Assembly: GCF_021728535.1 (NCBI RefSeq)
Contig: NZ_JAKKDU010000001.1
Span: 62,001-126,000, forward strand
Origin: Wocania arenilitoris
GTDB taxonomy: Bacteria > Bacteroidota > Bacteroidia > Flavobacteriales > Flavobacteriaceae
Length of the DNA: 64,000 bases
Direction of reading: 5' to 3'
In this document: in pieces, positions 25,778-34,901 of the stretch
Layout: every line of letters begins with the position of its first letter
Numbering within the stretch: position 1 is the stretch's first letter
Program-made: the position numbers and the translations under genes
The notes under the pieces: generated by a model
What the model was told of the DNA's origin: nothing
What the model saw: the letters and a program-made list of their open reading frames with translations, nothing else
The model's database searches: none

Positions 25778-26896
25778 CTAATCAGCAGTATTTGTATCAT
25801 TTAAAATTCCTAATTTTTTAGCTCTGGCTTCCCAGTTTTTTCTAGCCTGTACTTGTAGGTCTGATACGTTATCACTTTCGTCCATAATTTCTAAACCAAG
25901 CAAGGTCTCAATAACATCTTCCATGGTTACTAATCCGCTTACAGTGCCATATTCATCAACTACCAAAGTCATATGGTTTCGGGTTTTAACCAGTTCTTCA
26001 AAAAGTGTTGGAATAGCCATATTTCTATCAATAATAATGATATTGCGTTTAAGTTCAGAGAGTTTTTTAGAGCCATTATCAAGCGCCATTTCCTTAAATA
26101 CATCATCTTTTAAAACTAAACCTTTTATATTGTCTTCAGTATCTGTATAAATTGGAATTCTTGAAAAGCGAAGATTTAAATTTTGATTAAAAAAGTCTTC
26201 AACGGTTGTGGTTTCATTTTCTGTTTTCATTACCGTTCGTGGTGTCATTACGTCTTTAGCTTTAATTTCTTTAAAAGTTAAAAGATTTTTAATCACTTTA
26301 CTTTCAGATTCTTGAAAAACGCCTTCTTCATGGGCAATATCTGTCATGGCCATAAACCCTTCTCTACTTAAAACACTACCATGTCCTTTCCCACCAATAA
26401 GCTTTGTTGTTAATTGAAGCAACCAAAGTAAGCCTGTCCACTTTAAAGGAAATATTAAAACTTTTAAGGCTTTGGTCGTGAAATTTGCTAAGGACTTCCA
26501 ATATGTTGCGCCAATGGTTTTAGGTATAATTTCTGACGCCACTAATATTAAAATCGTCATTATTGAGGAAACAACACCAACCATTAATTCTTCAGTAAAA
26601 GTAAAGCCAAAAATAGTTTTTGATTGCGAGCCATATAACTCTGTATAAGCTACTTTAGCTTGTACCCCAACTAAAATAGCACCAACTGTATGCGCAATGG
26701 TATTTAATGTAAGAATAGCAATTAACGGTCTGTCTACATCCTTTTTTAAGGTTTCTAAAGCAAAAGCATAATCTTTGTTTTCTTGTTTTTTTAAATTAAT
26801 AAATGTTGGTGTAACGCTCAATAATACGGCTTCTAAAATAGAGCATAAAAACGAAAAAAATATTGATATAAAAGCGTAAAATAGAAGTAATCCCAT
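25778..26896 (-). CDS. CNNM/HlyC-CorC family transporter-like protein with CBS pair
   Basis: 372 aa: an N-terminal CNNM (DUF21) domain with about four membrane segments (residues 1-170), then a tandem CBS domain pair (about 205-340; KDVMTPRTVMKTE and LVVDEYGTVSGLVTMEDVIE). Family members act in Mg2+/Co2+ efflux or resistance; the hemolysin label is historical. No C-terminal CorC_HlyC domain is obvious, so it is shorter than the full-length type. Confidence 0.9.
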   Translation of the reverse strand: MGLLLFYAFISIFFSFLCSILEAVLLSVTPTFINLKKQENKDYAFALETLKKDVDRPLIAILTLNTIAHTVGAILVGVQAKVAYTELYGSQSKTIFGFTFTEELMVGVVSSIMTILILVASEIIPKTIGATYWKSLANFTTKALKVLIFPLKWTGLLWLLQLTTKLIGGKGHGSVLSREGFMAMTDIAHEEGVFQESESKVIKNLLTFKEIKAKDVMTPRTVMKTENETTTVEDFFNQNLNLRFSRIPIYTDTEDNIKGLVLKDDVFKEMALDNGSKKLSELKRNIIIIDRNMAIPTLFEELVKTRNHMTLVVDEYGTVSGLVTMEDVIETLLGLEIMDESDNVSDLQVQARKNWEARAKKLGILNDTNTAD

Positions 26897-26928
26897 AAGT
26901 ATAATTTAAATGTCTAAAATACTAATTT

Positions 26929-26936
26929 CAAATGTA
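26929..26936 (-). promoter_or_regulatory. -7 box (TACATTTG) of the CNNM gene
   Basis: TAnnTTTG match on the minus strand, 32 bases before the ATG, squeezed directly after the stop of the upstream serine hydrolase gene. Confidence 0.4.
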
Positions 26937-28232
26937 TTAATCTTTTAATGAGGTATAAAACAACTCTTGTAATTTGGGTCTTATATTTAAATTATAAATA
27001 TTCCTATGTGTTCTACTAGGGTAAACACGATTTGAAAGAAATATAAATACAATATCGTGTACAGGGTCAGCCCAAACAAAAGTACCTGTAAAACCTGAGT
27101 GCCCAAAACTTTCTGGACTTACTTGTGGTGCAGGATAAGCCTTTTCGATGCTTAAGGTATCGTTACCAATTAGGGGTTTGTCAAAACCTAAGCCCCGACG
27201 ATTATTGTTATTTGGATACTGAATTCTAGTAAATTCTTTAATCGTTTCGGGTTTAAAATACTGTTTACCATCATAAGATCCATTTTGTATTAACATTTGC
27301 ATATATTTTGCCAAATCTAAAGCAGAACTAAATAAACCTGCGTTGCCAGAAATGCCTCCAAAAAGCGCAGCATTTTCATCATGAACCCAGTTTTTTGTGA
27401 GATCTTTTCTAACTATAGTATCAATTTCTGTTGGCACAATGTTGTTTTTAAGATTTTTATTCATAGGAAGATAACCAAGCGTATTACAACCTAAAGGGGT
27501 GTAAAAGTTATCTTGAATATATTTTGTGTAAGGTGTTCTGGTAATATTTTCAATTAATTGTGGGTAGATTAATGAGGCTATTCCAGAGTATAAATATTCT
27601 TTTTTACCATCAGCTTTTACCCGTTTAAGTTTGCGGTATATTTTGTTCTTAAATCTATTTTTTATATAAAGATTTTTGTAAAACTGATTGGAAAAGCGTT
27701 TGCTCTTTTCTGAGCGCATGAAACGTTTTTTAATCTTTTCCTTTTTTAGGACTTCATTCAAAAAAACGATATAGGGTTTTATACCAGATTGATGCGCTAA
27801 AAGTTCTCTTAGCGTGATGTTTTTTTTGTCTTTTTGGTTTTTCCAGTCTGTCCAGTATTTACTAAATGGGGTGTCTAAATCAATTTTACCGTCTTCATAA
27901 AGTTTCATTAAGGCAGGTAACGGACCAGTAATTTTGGTAACTGATGCTAAGTCGTAAACATCGTTTAATGCCACTTTTTGAATGCTATCATAAGTATGAT
28001 ATCCGTAAGTTTCATGAAAAATAATTTTACCTTTTTTGGTTACTAATAATTGCGCTCCTGGAAATCCTTTTTGAGTAATAGCATCGTGCATTATAGAATC
28101 AACTTTAGATTTTATAAAAGTTCCATCAAGACCAACAGATTCTAGATTATCATGGCTTAGTTGCGCATTAATATTAAGTGTACAAAAAAGAAAAAAACAA
28201 ACTGTGAAAAGTTTAAAATGAATCATAGACAA
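26937..28232 (-). CDS. Secreted serine hydrolase (beta-lactamase/PBP4*-like)
   Basis: 431 aa with a cleavable signal peptide (ending INAQ). Catalytic motifs are SVTK (DLASVTKITG), YSG (YLYSGIASL) and HSGFTG near the C-terminus. These place it in the class C-like serine hydrolases acting in the periplasm or outside, possibly on peptidoglycan fragments or esters. An insert rich in Lys/Arg (about 165-215) separates two halves. Starts 21 bases after hemB. Confidence 0.88.
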   Translation of the reverse strand: MSMIHFKLFTVCFFLFCTLNINAQLSHDNLESVGLDGTFIKSKVDSIMHDAITQKGFPGAQLLVTKKGKIIFHETYGYHTYDSIQKVALNDVYDLASVTKITGPLPALMKLYEDGKIDLDTPFSKYWTDWKNQKDKKNITLRELLAHQSGIKPYIVFLNEVLKKEKIKKRFMRSEKSKRFSNQFYKNLYIKNRFKNKIYRKLKRVKADGKKEYLYSGIASLIYPQLIENITRTPYTKYIQDNFYTPLGCNTLGYLPMNKNLKNNIVPTEIDTIVRKDLTKNWVHDENAALFGGISGNAGLFSSALDLAKYMQMLIQNGSYDGKQYFKPETIKEFTRIQYPNNNNRRGLGFDKPLIGNDTLSIEKAYPAPQVSPESFGHSGFTGTFVWADPVHDIVFIFLSNRVYPSRTHRNIYNLNIRPKLQELFYTSLKD

Positions 28233-28253
28233 ATTGATAATTAGTCTTAAAAG

Positions 28254-29243
28254 TTACGAAATCAATTTTACAATATCTTTTGCAAAATAACTCGCTATTA
28301 TATCTGCACCAGCACGTTTAAAGGCAGTCGTGGTTTCTAGCATAATTTGGTCGTGGTCTAGCCAACCTTTTTCGGCAGCAGCCTTAATCATAGCATATTC
28401 ACCAGAAACTTGGTAAACGGCTACAGGCACATCGACTTCATTTTTAATCTCTCTGAGGATATCAAGATATGAAATTCCTGGTTTTATCATCACGATATCT
28501 GCGCCTTCATCTATATCCATTTCGGTTTCTTTTATGGCTTCAAAGCGGTTGCTATAATCCATTTGATATGTTTTTTTATCTTTTGGAATATCTTGTATGT
28601 CTACTGGAGCAGAATCTAAAGCATCCCTGAAAGGGCCATAAAAAGCGGAGGCATATTTAGCCGAATAACTCATAATGCCTGTGTTAATAAAATTTTCATC
28701 TTCTAAAGCTTCACGGATGGTTAGGATGCGACCGTCCATCATATCGCTTGGAGCGACAAAATTAGCACCAGCTTGGGCGTGAGAGACACTCATTTCTGCT
28801 AAAACTTCTATGGTATCGTCGTTTATTATTTGTCCATTTTTAATAATACCATCGTGTCCGTAGGCCGAATATGGGTCTAAAGCCACATCAGTCATTACTA
28901 GCATATCAGGGCAAGCCTTTTTTACGGTTTTTACAGCACGTTGCATCAGCCCGTTTGGGTTTAATGCTTCAGTGCCTTTATTGTCTTTTAGGTTATCAGG
29001 TACTTTCACAAAAAGCAATACCGATTTCAAACCTAGGCTCCAAAGCTCTTTTACTTCATTTTCTAATAAATCTAAACTGTAACGAAAGTAATTTGGCATG
29101 GATGGAATTTCATCTTTTATGCCTTTACCTTCCACTACAAAAAGCGGGACTAAAAAATCGTTTGGTGTTATAACGGTTTCACGAACTAAGGAGCGAATAG
29201 CTTCGTTGGTTCTTAATCTTCTATTTCTTCTTATTGGGAACAT
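28254..29243 (-). CDS. hemB: Delta-aminolevulinic acid dehydratase (porphobilinogen synthase)
   Basis: 329 aa, condensing two 5-aminolevulinates to porphobilinogen. Signatures: RPRR-like RRNRRLRTNEAIR start, APSDMMDGRI, and the Schiff-base lysine region VMIKPG. The ATG at 29243 gives the usual N-terminus; an in-frame ATG at 29285 would add 14 residues and overlap hemF. Part of the minus-strand hem operon. Confidence 0.95.
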   Translation of the reverse strand: MFPIRRNRRLRTNEAIRSLVRETVITPNDFLVPLFVVEGKGIKDEIPSMPNYFRYSLDLLENEVKELWSLGLKSVLLFVKVPDNLKDNKGTEALNPNGLMQRAVKTVKKACPDMLVMTDVALDPYSAYGHDGIIKNGQIINDDTIEVLAEMSVSHAQAGANFVAPSDMMDGRILTIREALEDENFINTGIMSYSAKYASAFYGPFRDALDSAPVDIQDIPKDKKTYQMDYSNRFEAIKETEMDIDEGADIVMIKPGISYLDILREIKNEVDVPVAVYQVSGEYAMIKAAAEKGWLDHDQIMLETTTAFKRAGADIIASYFAKDIVKLIS

Positions 29244-29269
29244 AGTAAAATGTTTATATGTTGATGCGT

Positions 29270-30178
29270 TTATTTGTTTATCCAATTAACAGGATTTTTC
29301 AAAATGGCAATTAATTTTTCTTCTTCACTTCCAGCTTCTGGATGATGGTCGTACACCCATTGCACATGCGGGGGTAAACTCATTAAAATACTTTCAATAC
29401 GCCCATTGGTTTTTAATCCGAAAAGTGTGCCTTTATCATGCACTAAATTAAACTCTACATAACGACCACGACGAATTTCTTGCCAATTACGTTGTGCTTC
29501 AGTATATGGTAAATCCTTTCGTTTTTTAACTATTGGAACATAGGCCTCTAAAAAACTATCACCAACTTCGGTTACAAAGTTATACCAATTTTCCATAGTC
29601 ATGGTTTCTGATGCTTTACAATAATCGAAAAATAATCCGCCTATACCTCTGCCTTCGTTACGGTGTGTATTATAAAAATACTCGTCGCAACGGGCTTTAT
29701 ATTTTGAGTAAAATTCAAGATTGTGTTTGTCGCAAGCTGTTTTGCAGGTTTGATGGAAATGTTTTGCATCTTCTTTAAACAAATAATAAGGTGTTAGATC
29801 TTGTCCGCCACCAAACCAACTATCAATAATATTTCCGTTTTCGTCATACATTTCAAAATAGCGCCAATTAGCATGCACCGTTGGTACCATCGGATTTTTA
29901 GGATGCAACACTAAACTTAATCCGCAGGCAAAAAAGTCAACATCTCCCACTTTAAAATAAGTCTGCATAGACTTGGGAAGTTTTCCATGAACGCCAGAAA
30001 TATTTACACCACCTTTTTCAAACACATTACCTTTTTCAATGACGCGTGTGCATCCGCCGCCACCTTCAGGACGTTTCCAAATATCTTGTTGAAACTTTGC
30101 TTTTCCGTCAATAGTTTCTAGTTTTGAGGTGATGGTATTTTGTAAATCTTGTATGTATTGGTAGAATTTATTTTTCAT
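29270..30178 (-). CDS. hemF: Aerobic coproporphyrinogen III oxidase
   Basis: 302 aa oxygen-dependent enzyme converting coproporphyrinogen III to protoporphyrinogen IX. Family stretches include RPEGGGGCTRVI near residue 36, SWFGGGQDLTPYY near 117 and YVEFNLVHDKGTLFGL near 235. Implies heme synthesis under aerobic conditions; no HemN is in the window. Overlaps the GNAT gene stop by one base. Confidence 0.97.
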   Translation of the reverse strand: MKNKFYQYIQDLQNTITSKLETIDGKAKFQQDIWKRPEGGGGCTRVIEKGNVFEKGGVNISGVHGKLPKSMQTYFKVGDVDFFACGLSLVLHPKNPMVPTVHANWRYFEMYDENGNIIDSWFGGGQDLTPYYLFKEDAKHFHQTCKTACDKHNLEFYSKYKARCDEYFYNTHRNEGRGIGGLFFDYCKASETMTMENWYNFVTEVGDSFLEAYVPIVKKRKDLPYTEAQRNWQEIRRGRYVEFNLVHDKGTLFGLKTNGRIESILMSLPPHVQWVYDHHPEAGSEEEKLIAILKNPVNWINK

Positions 30179-30720
30179 TATTCAATCTCTTTATAAAGTT
30201 CATACAATTCCATATCTAGTGGCAATTCACCATGAGGAGTAAATGTATTTTTAAATGTTTTTTGCCATTTAAAGTTGTTGTTTAATGCAACTTTAACACT
30301 TGGTAAATTATCTTTATGCACAACTATTTGTAAACGTTCTAACCCAAGGGTTTTAAAAGCATATGTAGATAAATGTTTTACTGCTTTTGATGTTAAACCT
30401 TTACCTGCAAAATTGTAATCAATAGCATAGGCAAATTCACCTTGCTTTATAGTCCAATTCACTTCTTTAATAATGATAAGCCCAATAAGATTGTGTGTTT
30501 CTGACTGTTTAAGTGTAAACACAAAACCCTCGTTATTTTGAAATGCTTTGGTCCGTTTTTCAACATAAATTTTTGATAAAGTTGGGTTTAAGTTTTGCTC
30601 TAGAGTCTTTGGAAAAAAGCGTTTTAATCGATCTGCATTTGAAATGACAAAATCACAAATTTTCCAAGAGTCACCTTGATGAATTGGATTAATTTCGAAA
30701 CCGTCAAACTGTATAAGCAT
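30178..30720 (-). CDS. GNAT acetyltransferase (RimJ/RimL-like)
   Basis: 180 aa Acetyltransf_3-type domain, with the acetyl-CoA binding region YNFAGKGLTSKAVKHLSTYAF and LERLQIVVHKDNLPSVKVALNN. It probably acetylates an amine or protein N-terminus; the substrate is unknown. Inserted between EI24 and hemF genes with zero or one-base spacing, so it is co-transcribed with heme genes. Confidence 0.9.
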   Translation of the reverse strand: MLIQFDGFEINPIHQGDSWKICDFVISNADRLKRFFPKTLEQNLNPTLSKIYVEKRTKAFQNNEGFVFTLKQSETHNLIGLIIIKEVNWTIKQGEFAYAIDYNFAGKGLTSKAVKHLSTYAFKTLGLERLQIVVHKDNLPSVKVALNNNFKWQKTFKNTFTPHGELPLDMELYELYKEIE

Positions 30721-31488
30721 TTAGACTAGGTTTTTAGAGGCTTTCAATAGTTGTTCTTGCTGCAGGAGTTTTACAGTTTTTAGAGAAGCTGCAGTTACAC
30801 TTAGTGGTAAAACTAAAATCCAACCTATTACAGGTAGCAATAGAAACAGCATAAACACAATGCCATTGCCAATATCAGTGCTTCTGTGGTGTCTAACAAA
30901 TAGGACACTTTCTCTATATCTGAAATGGCGCTCTAGTGTATAATCCATATTACCAAAACCAGCATAATAGGCTTGCACTAAAAATAATAAAACTGCTGAA
31001 AATATATTAACTAAAGGAATGAATTTTAAAAGTAAAATAGGAATAGTAAGCAATAATTCCATTAATAAATTTCTACCATTTATGCGGATACCTCGCCAAA
31101 GTTGTTGCATAAAAGTAGTATCTCTATGCGAATGTGGTGGGTTACCTGTAAAATGTGCTTCTATTTTTTCTGAAACTGGACTCATAAAAGGCGCCGATAA
31201 TGCCATTATGATGTGTTTAAAAAGGATGAGCCCGGTAACTATAATGGTTAAACCAGTTAAAATTCTGAAAGTTGCTCTAACCCAAGAATAAGAATTCCAA
31301 CTAGGGAAAAGGCTAGTAATATAATCTGTAAGTACATCGGAAAACCCATAAGCTGAACCAAAAATAGCAATGGCGGTAATGAAGCTTATAAGCATAGGGA
31401 TAGCAAAATACTTCCAAAGTTTTAGTTTTGATATTAAGCTAAACGCTCCGAAGTATGCTTTAATTCCTGAAATGATGTTTTTTATCAT
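30721..31488 (-). CDS. EI24/CysZ-like membrane protein
   Basis: 255 aa with about four to five membrane segments, matching the EI24 (etoposide-induced 2.4 / CysZ) family. E. coli CysZ helps sulfate uptake; in Bacteroidota the role is not established. It directly abuts the GNAT gene. Located between hemE and hemF, which suggests co-expression but not a heme function. Confidence 0.85.
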   Translation of the reverse strand: MIKNIISGIKAYFGAFSLISKLKLWKYFAIPMLISFITAIAIFGSAYGFSDVLTDYITSLFPSWNSYSWVRATFRILTGLTIIVTGLILFKHIIMALSAPFMSPVSEKIEAHFTGNPPHSHRDTTFMQQLWRGIRINGRNLLMELLLTIPILLLKFIPLVNIFSAVLLFLVQAYYAGFGNMDYTLERHFRYRESVLFVRHHRSTDIGNGIVFMLFLLLPVIGWILVLPLSVTAASLKTVKLLQQEQLLKASKNLV

Positions 31489-31497
31489 AACGTTGTT

Positions 31498-31650
31498 TTA
31501 CGTTAGGGATTGAGGCATTTGTTGAAGCTCTTTTTGTGTTGTTGCACCTATGCAACACAAAAAAGCGACTGCCGAAAGCCCGACCTACTTTTTTACAACA
31601 ATAAGTATATTTTTAAAACCTAATGTTACATAAAAAAGTAGGTAACGCCC
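31498..31650 (+). ncRNA. Structured intergenic RNA candidate (Flavo-1-like)
   Basis: The hemE-EI24 gap contains nested complementarity on the plus strand. CTTTTTGTGTTG (31530-31541) pairs with CAACACAAAAAAG (31553-31565). This is enclosed by GGCA (31514) / TGCC (31570). A second hairpin has arms ACCTACTTTTTT (31583-31594) and AAAAAAGTAGGT (31632-31643). Unpaired-looking conserved wording GGGATTGA, GCCGAAAGCCCGACC and ACGCCC flanks them. From memory this wording resembles the Flavo-1 RNA class of Flavobacteria; I could not search. It is opposite in strand to the flanking genes. Confidence 0.55.
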
Positions 31651-31658
31651 AAGATATT

Positions 31659-32684
31659 TTAATTTCCGTATTCTTTTACGGCATCGATAAATGCCTTGGC
31701 ATTATCTAATCCAATGTTAGGTAAAATACCGTGACCGAGGTTTACGATGTATTTATCTTTACCAAAATCGTTAATCATTTGACGCACCATTTTTTTGATT
31801 TCTGCTGGTGGAGAAAACAAACGGGTAGGGTCGAAATTACCTTGCAAGGTAATATTTCCACCTGTTAAATAGCGTGCGTTTCTTGCAGAACAAGTCCAAT
31901 CTACACCTAATGCCGAAGCACCAGATTTAGCCATCTCGCCCAATGCAAACCAACACCCTTTACCAAAAGCAATCACTGGAGCATCATCCTTCAATGCATC
32001 AATGATTTGTTGGATATATTGCCATGAAAATTCTTGATAATCAACTGGTGAGAGCATGCCTCCCCAAGAATCAAACACCTGAACTGCATTACAACCTGCT
32101 TCAACTTTTTCTTTTAAATAAGCAATAGTAGTATCTGTAATTTTCTGTAATAATTGGTGTGCTGCAATTGGGTTTGTAAAACAAAATTCTTTGGCTTTAT
32201 CAAAGTTTTTGCTTCCTTGTCCTTGCACACAATAGCATAAAATAGTCCATGGAGAACCTGCGAAGCCTATTAACGGAATTTCATTATTAAGCTTTTCTTT
32301 AGTTGCTTTTATGGCTTTATATACATAGTTTAGTTCTTCTTTTACATCGGGAACAATAACGTTATCTACGTCTTTTTGAGAGCGGACAGGGTTTGGTAAA
32401 TAGGGTCCAAAATTAGGTTTCATTTGTACCTCAATGTTCATAGCCTGTGGAATTACCAAAATGTCACTAAATAAAATAGCTGCATCCATACCATAACGAC
32501 GTATAGGTTGCACGGTAATTTCACTTGCTAATTCTGGCGTTTGGCAGCGTGTAAAGAAATCGTATTTAGCCTTAATTTCCATGAATTCTGGCAAATAACG
32601 TCCTGCTTGGCGCATCATCCACACTGGTGGGCGATCAACCGTTTCTCCTTTTAATGCTCTTAAAAATAAATCGTTTTTTATCAT
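31659..32684 (-). CDS. hemE: Uroporphyrinogen decarboxylase
   Basis: 341 aa, converting uroporphyrinogen III to coproporphyrinogen III. N-terminal [16 protein letters not shown] and the second signature [16 protein letters not shown] are present, with VFDSWGG and VNLGHGILP later. Normal length. Separated from hemCD by a four-helix-bundle gene and repeats. Confidence 0.98.
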   Translation of the reverse strand: MIKNDLFLRALKGETVDRPPVWMMRQAGRYLPEFMEIKAKYDFFTRCQTPELASEITVQPIRRYGMDAAILFSDILVIPQAMNIEVQMKPNFGPYLPNPVRSQKDVDNVIVPDVKEELNYVYKAIKATKEKLNNEIPLIGFAGSPWTILCYCVQGQGSKNFDKAKEFCFTNPIAAHQLLQKITDTTIAYLKEKVEAGCNAVQVFDSWGGMLSPVDYQEFSWQYIQQIIDALKDDAPVIAFGKGCWFALGEMAKSGASALGVDWTCSARNARYLTGGNITLQGNFDPTRLFSPPAEIKKMVRQMINDFGKDKYIVNLGHGILPNIGLDNAKAFIDAVKEYGN

Positions 32685-32686
32685 AT

Positions 32687-32727
32687 CTGGCTTTTGGCTT
32701 TTGGCTTTTAGCTATTGGCTAAATAGC
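32687..32727. repeat. GGCTTTT tandem / AATAGC repeat array, left of the four-helix gene
   Basis: Three GGCTTTT units in tandem, followed by a palindrome GCTATT-GGCTA-AATAGC, lie between the hemE start and the four-helix-bundle gene. A related array of AGC/CCAATAGC words lies on the other side of that gene at 33092-33178. Confidence 0.65.
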
Positions 32728-32728
32728 A

Positions 32729-33085
32729 TTAACCATTTTTGATTTTATTTATTAAACTGTTTATCATTTTTCCTTCTTTTTGAATTAAAGTAAAAATGGT
32801 TTCAAGTTCTTTTTCTTCTATAAAATTTAATTCTTGTGCGATAATCAATTGGGTTTCTACTTCAAAAAGTGACCCCATTGCTATTTCAAGAAAGCGTTTA
32901 AATTCAACTTCACTATTTCTACTACAACCTTCCGCAATATTTGATGGTACTGAAATTGATGCTCTTATAATTTGACTTCTTAAACCAAACTTTTCTTCGG
33001 AAGGTAATTTGTCGGATAGTTGATAAACTTGTTTTACAAGCTCAATACCGTTTTTCCAAATATCTAGTTTTTTAAAATCTCTCAT
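32729..33085 (-). CDS. Four-helix-bundle protein (23S rRNA intervening-sequence protein family)
   Basis: 118 aa, entirely helical, with the family signatures FKKLDIWKNGIELVKQVYQL, SLRSQI-type (GLRSQIIRASISVPSNIAEGCSR) and FLEIAMGSLFEVETQL. These proteins were first seen encoded inside 23S rRNA intervening sequences and also occur as stand-alone genes; molecular function is unknown. The gene interrupts the hemCD-hemE order and is enclosed by short repeat arrays, which suggests a mobile origin. Confidence 0.9.
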   Translation of the reverse strand: MRDFKKLDIWKNGIELVKQVYQLSDKLPSEEKFGLRSQIIRASISVPSNIAEGCSRNSEVEFKRFLEIAMGSLFEVETQLIIAQELNFIEEKELETIFTLIQKEGKMINSLINKIKNG

Positions 33086-33091
33086 TTTGTC

Positions 33092-33178
33092 AAGCTGTTG
33101 GCTATTTACCTTTAGCTTCTAGTATTTATTATTCACAACAGTGGAAGCCAATAGCTAATAGCTAGAGGTAAATAGCCA
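33092..33178. repeat. Repeat array right of the four-helix gene
   Basis: GGCTATTTACC (33100-33110) and GGTAAATAGCC (33167-33177) form an 11-bp inverted repeat; between them lie TTAGCTTCTAG and CCAATAGCTAATAGCTAGAG, which share AGC/AATAGC words with the left array. It ends two bases before the hemCD stop. Confidence 0.65.
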
Positions 33179-34768
33179 TCACACATAATGTTCGTTCACC
33201 AACTCAATGACACTCTCAACAGTTGGCACTTTTGCAACTCTTACATCCTTAAAATGCTTTTTTGCTTCTGATGCAGTAGTCTCACCAATACAAAAAGCAA
33301 TGACATCACCTTTATTACTTCGAATAAAACTTTCAACGGTTGAAGGACTGTAAAACATAGCGCTTTCTACTGAACCTTCTACTTTAGTACTGTCATATTT
33401 TGTTTGGTATGCTTCTACTTCGTGAACGGTAATATTATTTTTACTTAAAATAGTTGGTAAAGCATCTAATCTGATATCACTGCAAAAATAGGTAACTTCT
33501 GTACCTTCAATGTATTCCACTAAATACTCTGCTAATGCTTTTGCGTTTTTAGCTGAATGTTTTACTGGACCTACTTTATTTTCTATGAGTCTTTTGGTAC
33601 GACGACCAACACAATAGATATTTTTAAACTGTAATTCTGCTGCCGAATAGTTTGTGATTAACGCTTCAACCGCATTTTTACTGGTAATGATTACATTTTC
33701 AATTTCTGATTTTAAAATTTGCGGGCGAATTCGGTTTAAACGAATCTTGATAAAATCATCGCTTTTAGCAGTTACCTTTTCATGGAATAGTTTCTTCTGA
33801 TCCTCCGTTAATTTTTTGGTTGAAAACACATTTGTAACTCTATGCGAGTATTTAATCTCATCCATTAGGCGCTTGCCTCCGCGTTCGATGATGTAATCTG
33901 CACAAAAAACTGCTAAATCTTCATGTTTTCCTAGTTTTTCGGTACGCTCAACTTGTATTTTTTTAGAACCATCTTTACTTAAAAGGATGCCTTTAAAGTT
34001 GACTTCTTCATTTTTAATATAAGCCAAAGCACCAATAGGTGCCGTACATCCTCCTTCTAAGCGGTTTAAAAATTTGCGCTCAATTGTGGTACAGATTTCT
34101 GTTTCTTCGTGATTTAATTTTGCGCAAGCTTCTAATATAAAATCATCTTCAGCTAAAGCTGTAATCATAATAGCACCTTGTGCTGGCGCAGGAATCATCC
34201 AATCTAAATTAATGGCTTCTTCGGGTCTAATACCTATTCTACCAATACCTGCTGCCGCAAAAATAGCACCATTCCAATATTCGTTATCTTGAAGTTTTTG
34301 TAAACGAGAATTCACATTGCCGCGTAAATCTTCAATGGTATGCGTGGGATATCGGTTTAACCATTGTGCTTTTCTTCGTAAACTACCCGTTGCTATTACA
34401 GCGTTTCTTGCGCTTAAAAACTCTTCATTTTCCTTATAAACCAGAGTGTCGTTTACATTACCACGTTTTAAAACAGCAGCTTGAACAATGCCTTTTGGTA
34501 AAACCGTTGGAACATCTTTAAGCGAGTGTACTGCAATATCGATGTCATGATTTAACATGGTGATATCCAAAGTACGTGTAAAAATACCTGTAATACCTAA
34601 TTCGTACAAAGGTTTATCTAATACTAGATCGCCAGTAGATTTTACTGGAACTAATTCGGTTTGATGCCCTTCTTCTTCGAGTAAACTTTGTACTATTTTG
34701 GCTTGCCATAGTGCTAATTCACTATCACGTGTGCCAATTCTAATGGTTTTATACTGGTTAGATTTCAA
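33179..34768 (-). CDS. hemC: Hydroxymethylbilane synthase / uroporphyrinogen-III synthase fusion
   Basis: 529 aa. Residues about 8-300 are porphobilinogen deaminase: TRDSELALWQAK, HSLKDVPT, and the dipyrromethane-cofactor cysteine in LEGGCTAPIG (Cys241). Residues about 320-525 match HemD (VIITSKNAVEAL, CVGRRTKRLIE, FYSPSTVESF, FCIGETTASEA). One polypeptide therefore makes hydroxymethylbilane and cyclises it to uroporphyrinogen III. HemC/D fusions are known in Bacteroidota. Follows hemA in the operon. Confidence 0.94.
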   Translation of the reverse strand: MKSNQYKTIRIGTRDSELALWQAKIVQSLLEEEGHQTELVPVKSTGDLVLDKPLYELGITGIFTRTLDITMLNHDIDIAVHSLKDVPTVLPKGIVQAAVLKRGNVNDTLVYKENEEFLSARNAVIATGSLRRKAQWLNRYPTHTIEDLRGNVNSRLQKLQDNEYWNGAIFAAAGIGRIGIRPEEAINLDWMIPAPAQGAIMITALAEDDFILEACAKLNHEETEICTTIERKFLNRLEGGCTAPIGALAYIKNEEVNFKGILLSKDGSKKIQVERTEKLGKHEDLAVFCADYIIERGGKRLMDEIKYSHRVTNVFSTKKLTEDQKKLFHEKVTAKSDDFIKIRLNRIRPQILKSEIENVIITSKNAVEALITNYSAAELQFKNIYCVGRRTKRLIENKVGPVKHSAKNAKALAEYLVEYIEGTEVTYFCSDIRLDALPTILSKNNITVHEVEAYQTKYDSTKVEGSVESAMFYSPSTVESFIRSNKGDVIAFCIGETTASEAKKHFKDVRVAKVPTVESVIELVNEHYV

Positions 34769-34901
34769 AATGATGGATTAATAAATTGAATTATTTTTAG
34801 ATTAGTTGAGGCGAAAAAAATTAGCATAGCCTAGTTACGGTAGTTTTTTTGAACGATAAATAAGCTAAAAAGAAACAATTTATATTCGTCATTTTTGGAA
34901 T

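Noticed and set aside
24106-28232. The two serine hydrolases considered as beta-lactamase resistance genes
   Set aside because: The third motif is HxG-like (RGHLG, HSGFTG) instead of KTG and the architecture is that of esterase/PBP4*-like hydrolases, so resistance is not supported.
32687-33178. Repeat arrays considered as a CRISPR array
   Set aside because: Units are short, irregular and lack unique spacers of constant length; no cas genes are in the window.
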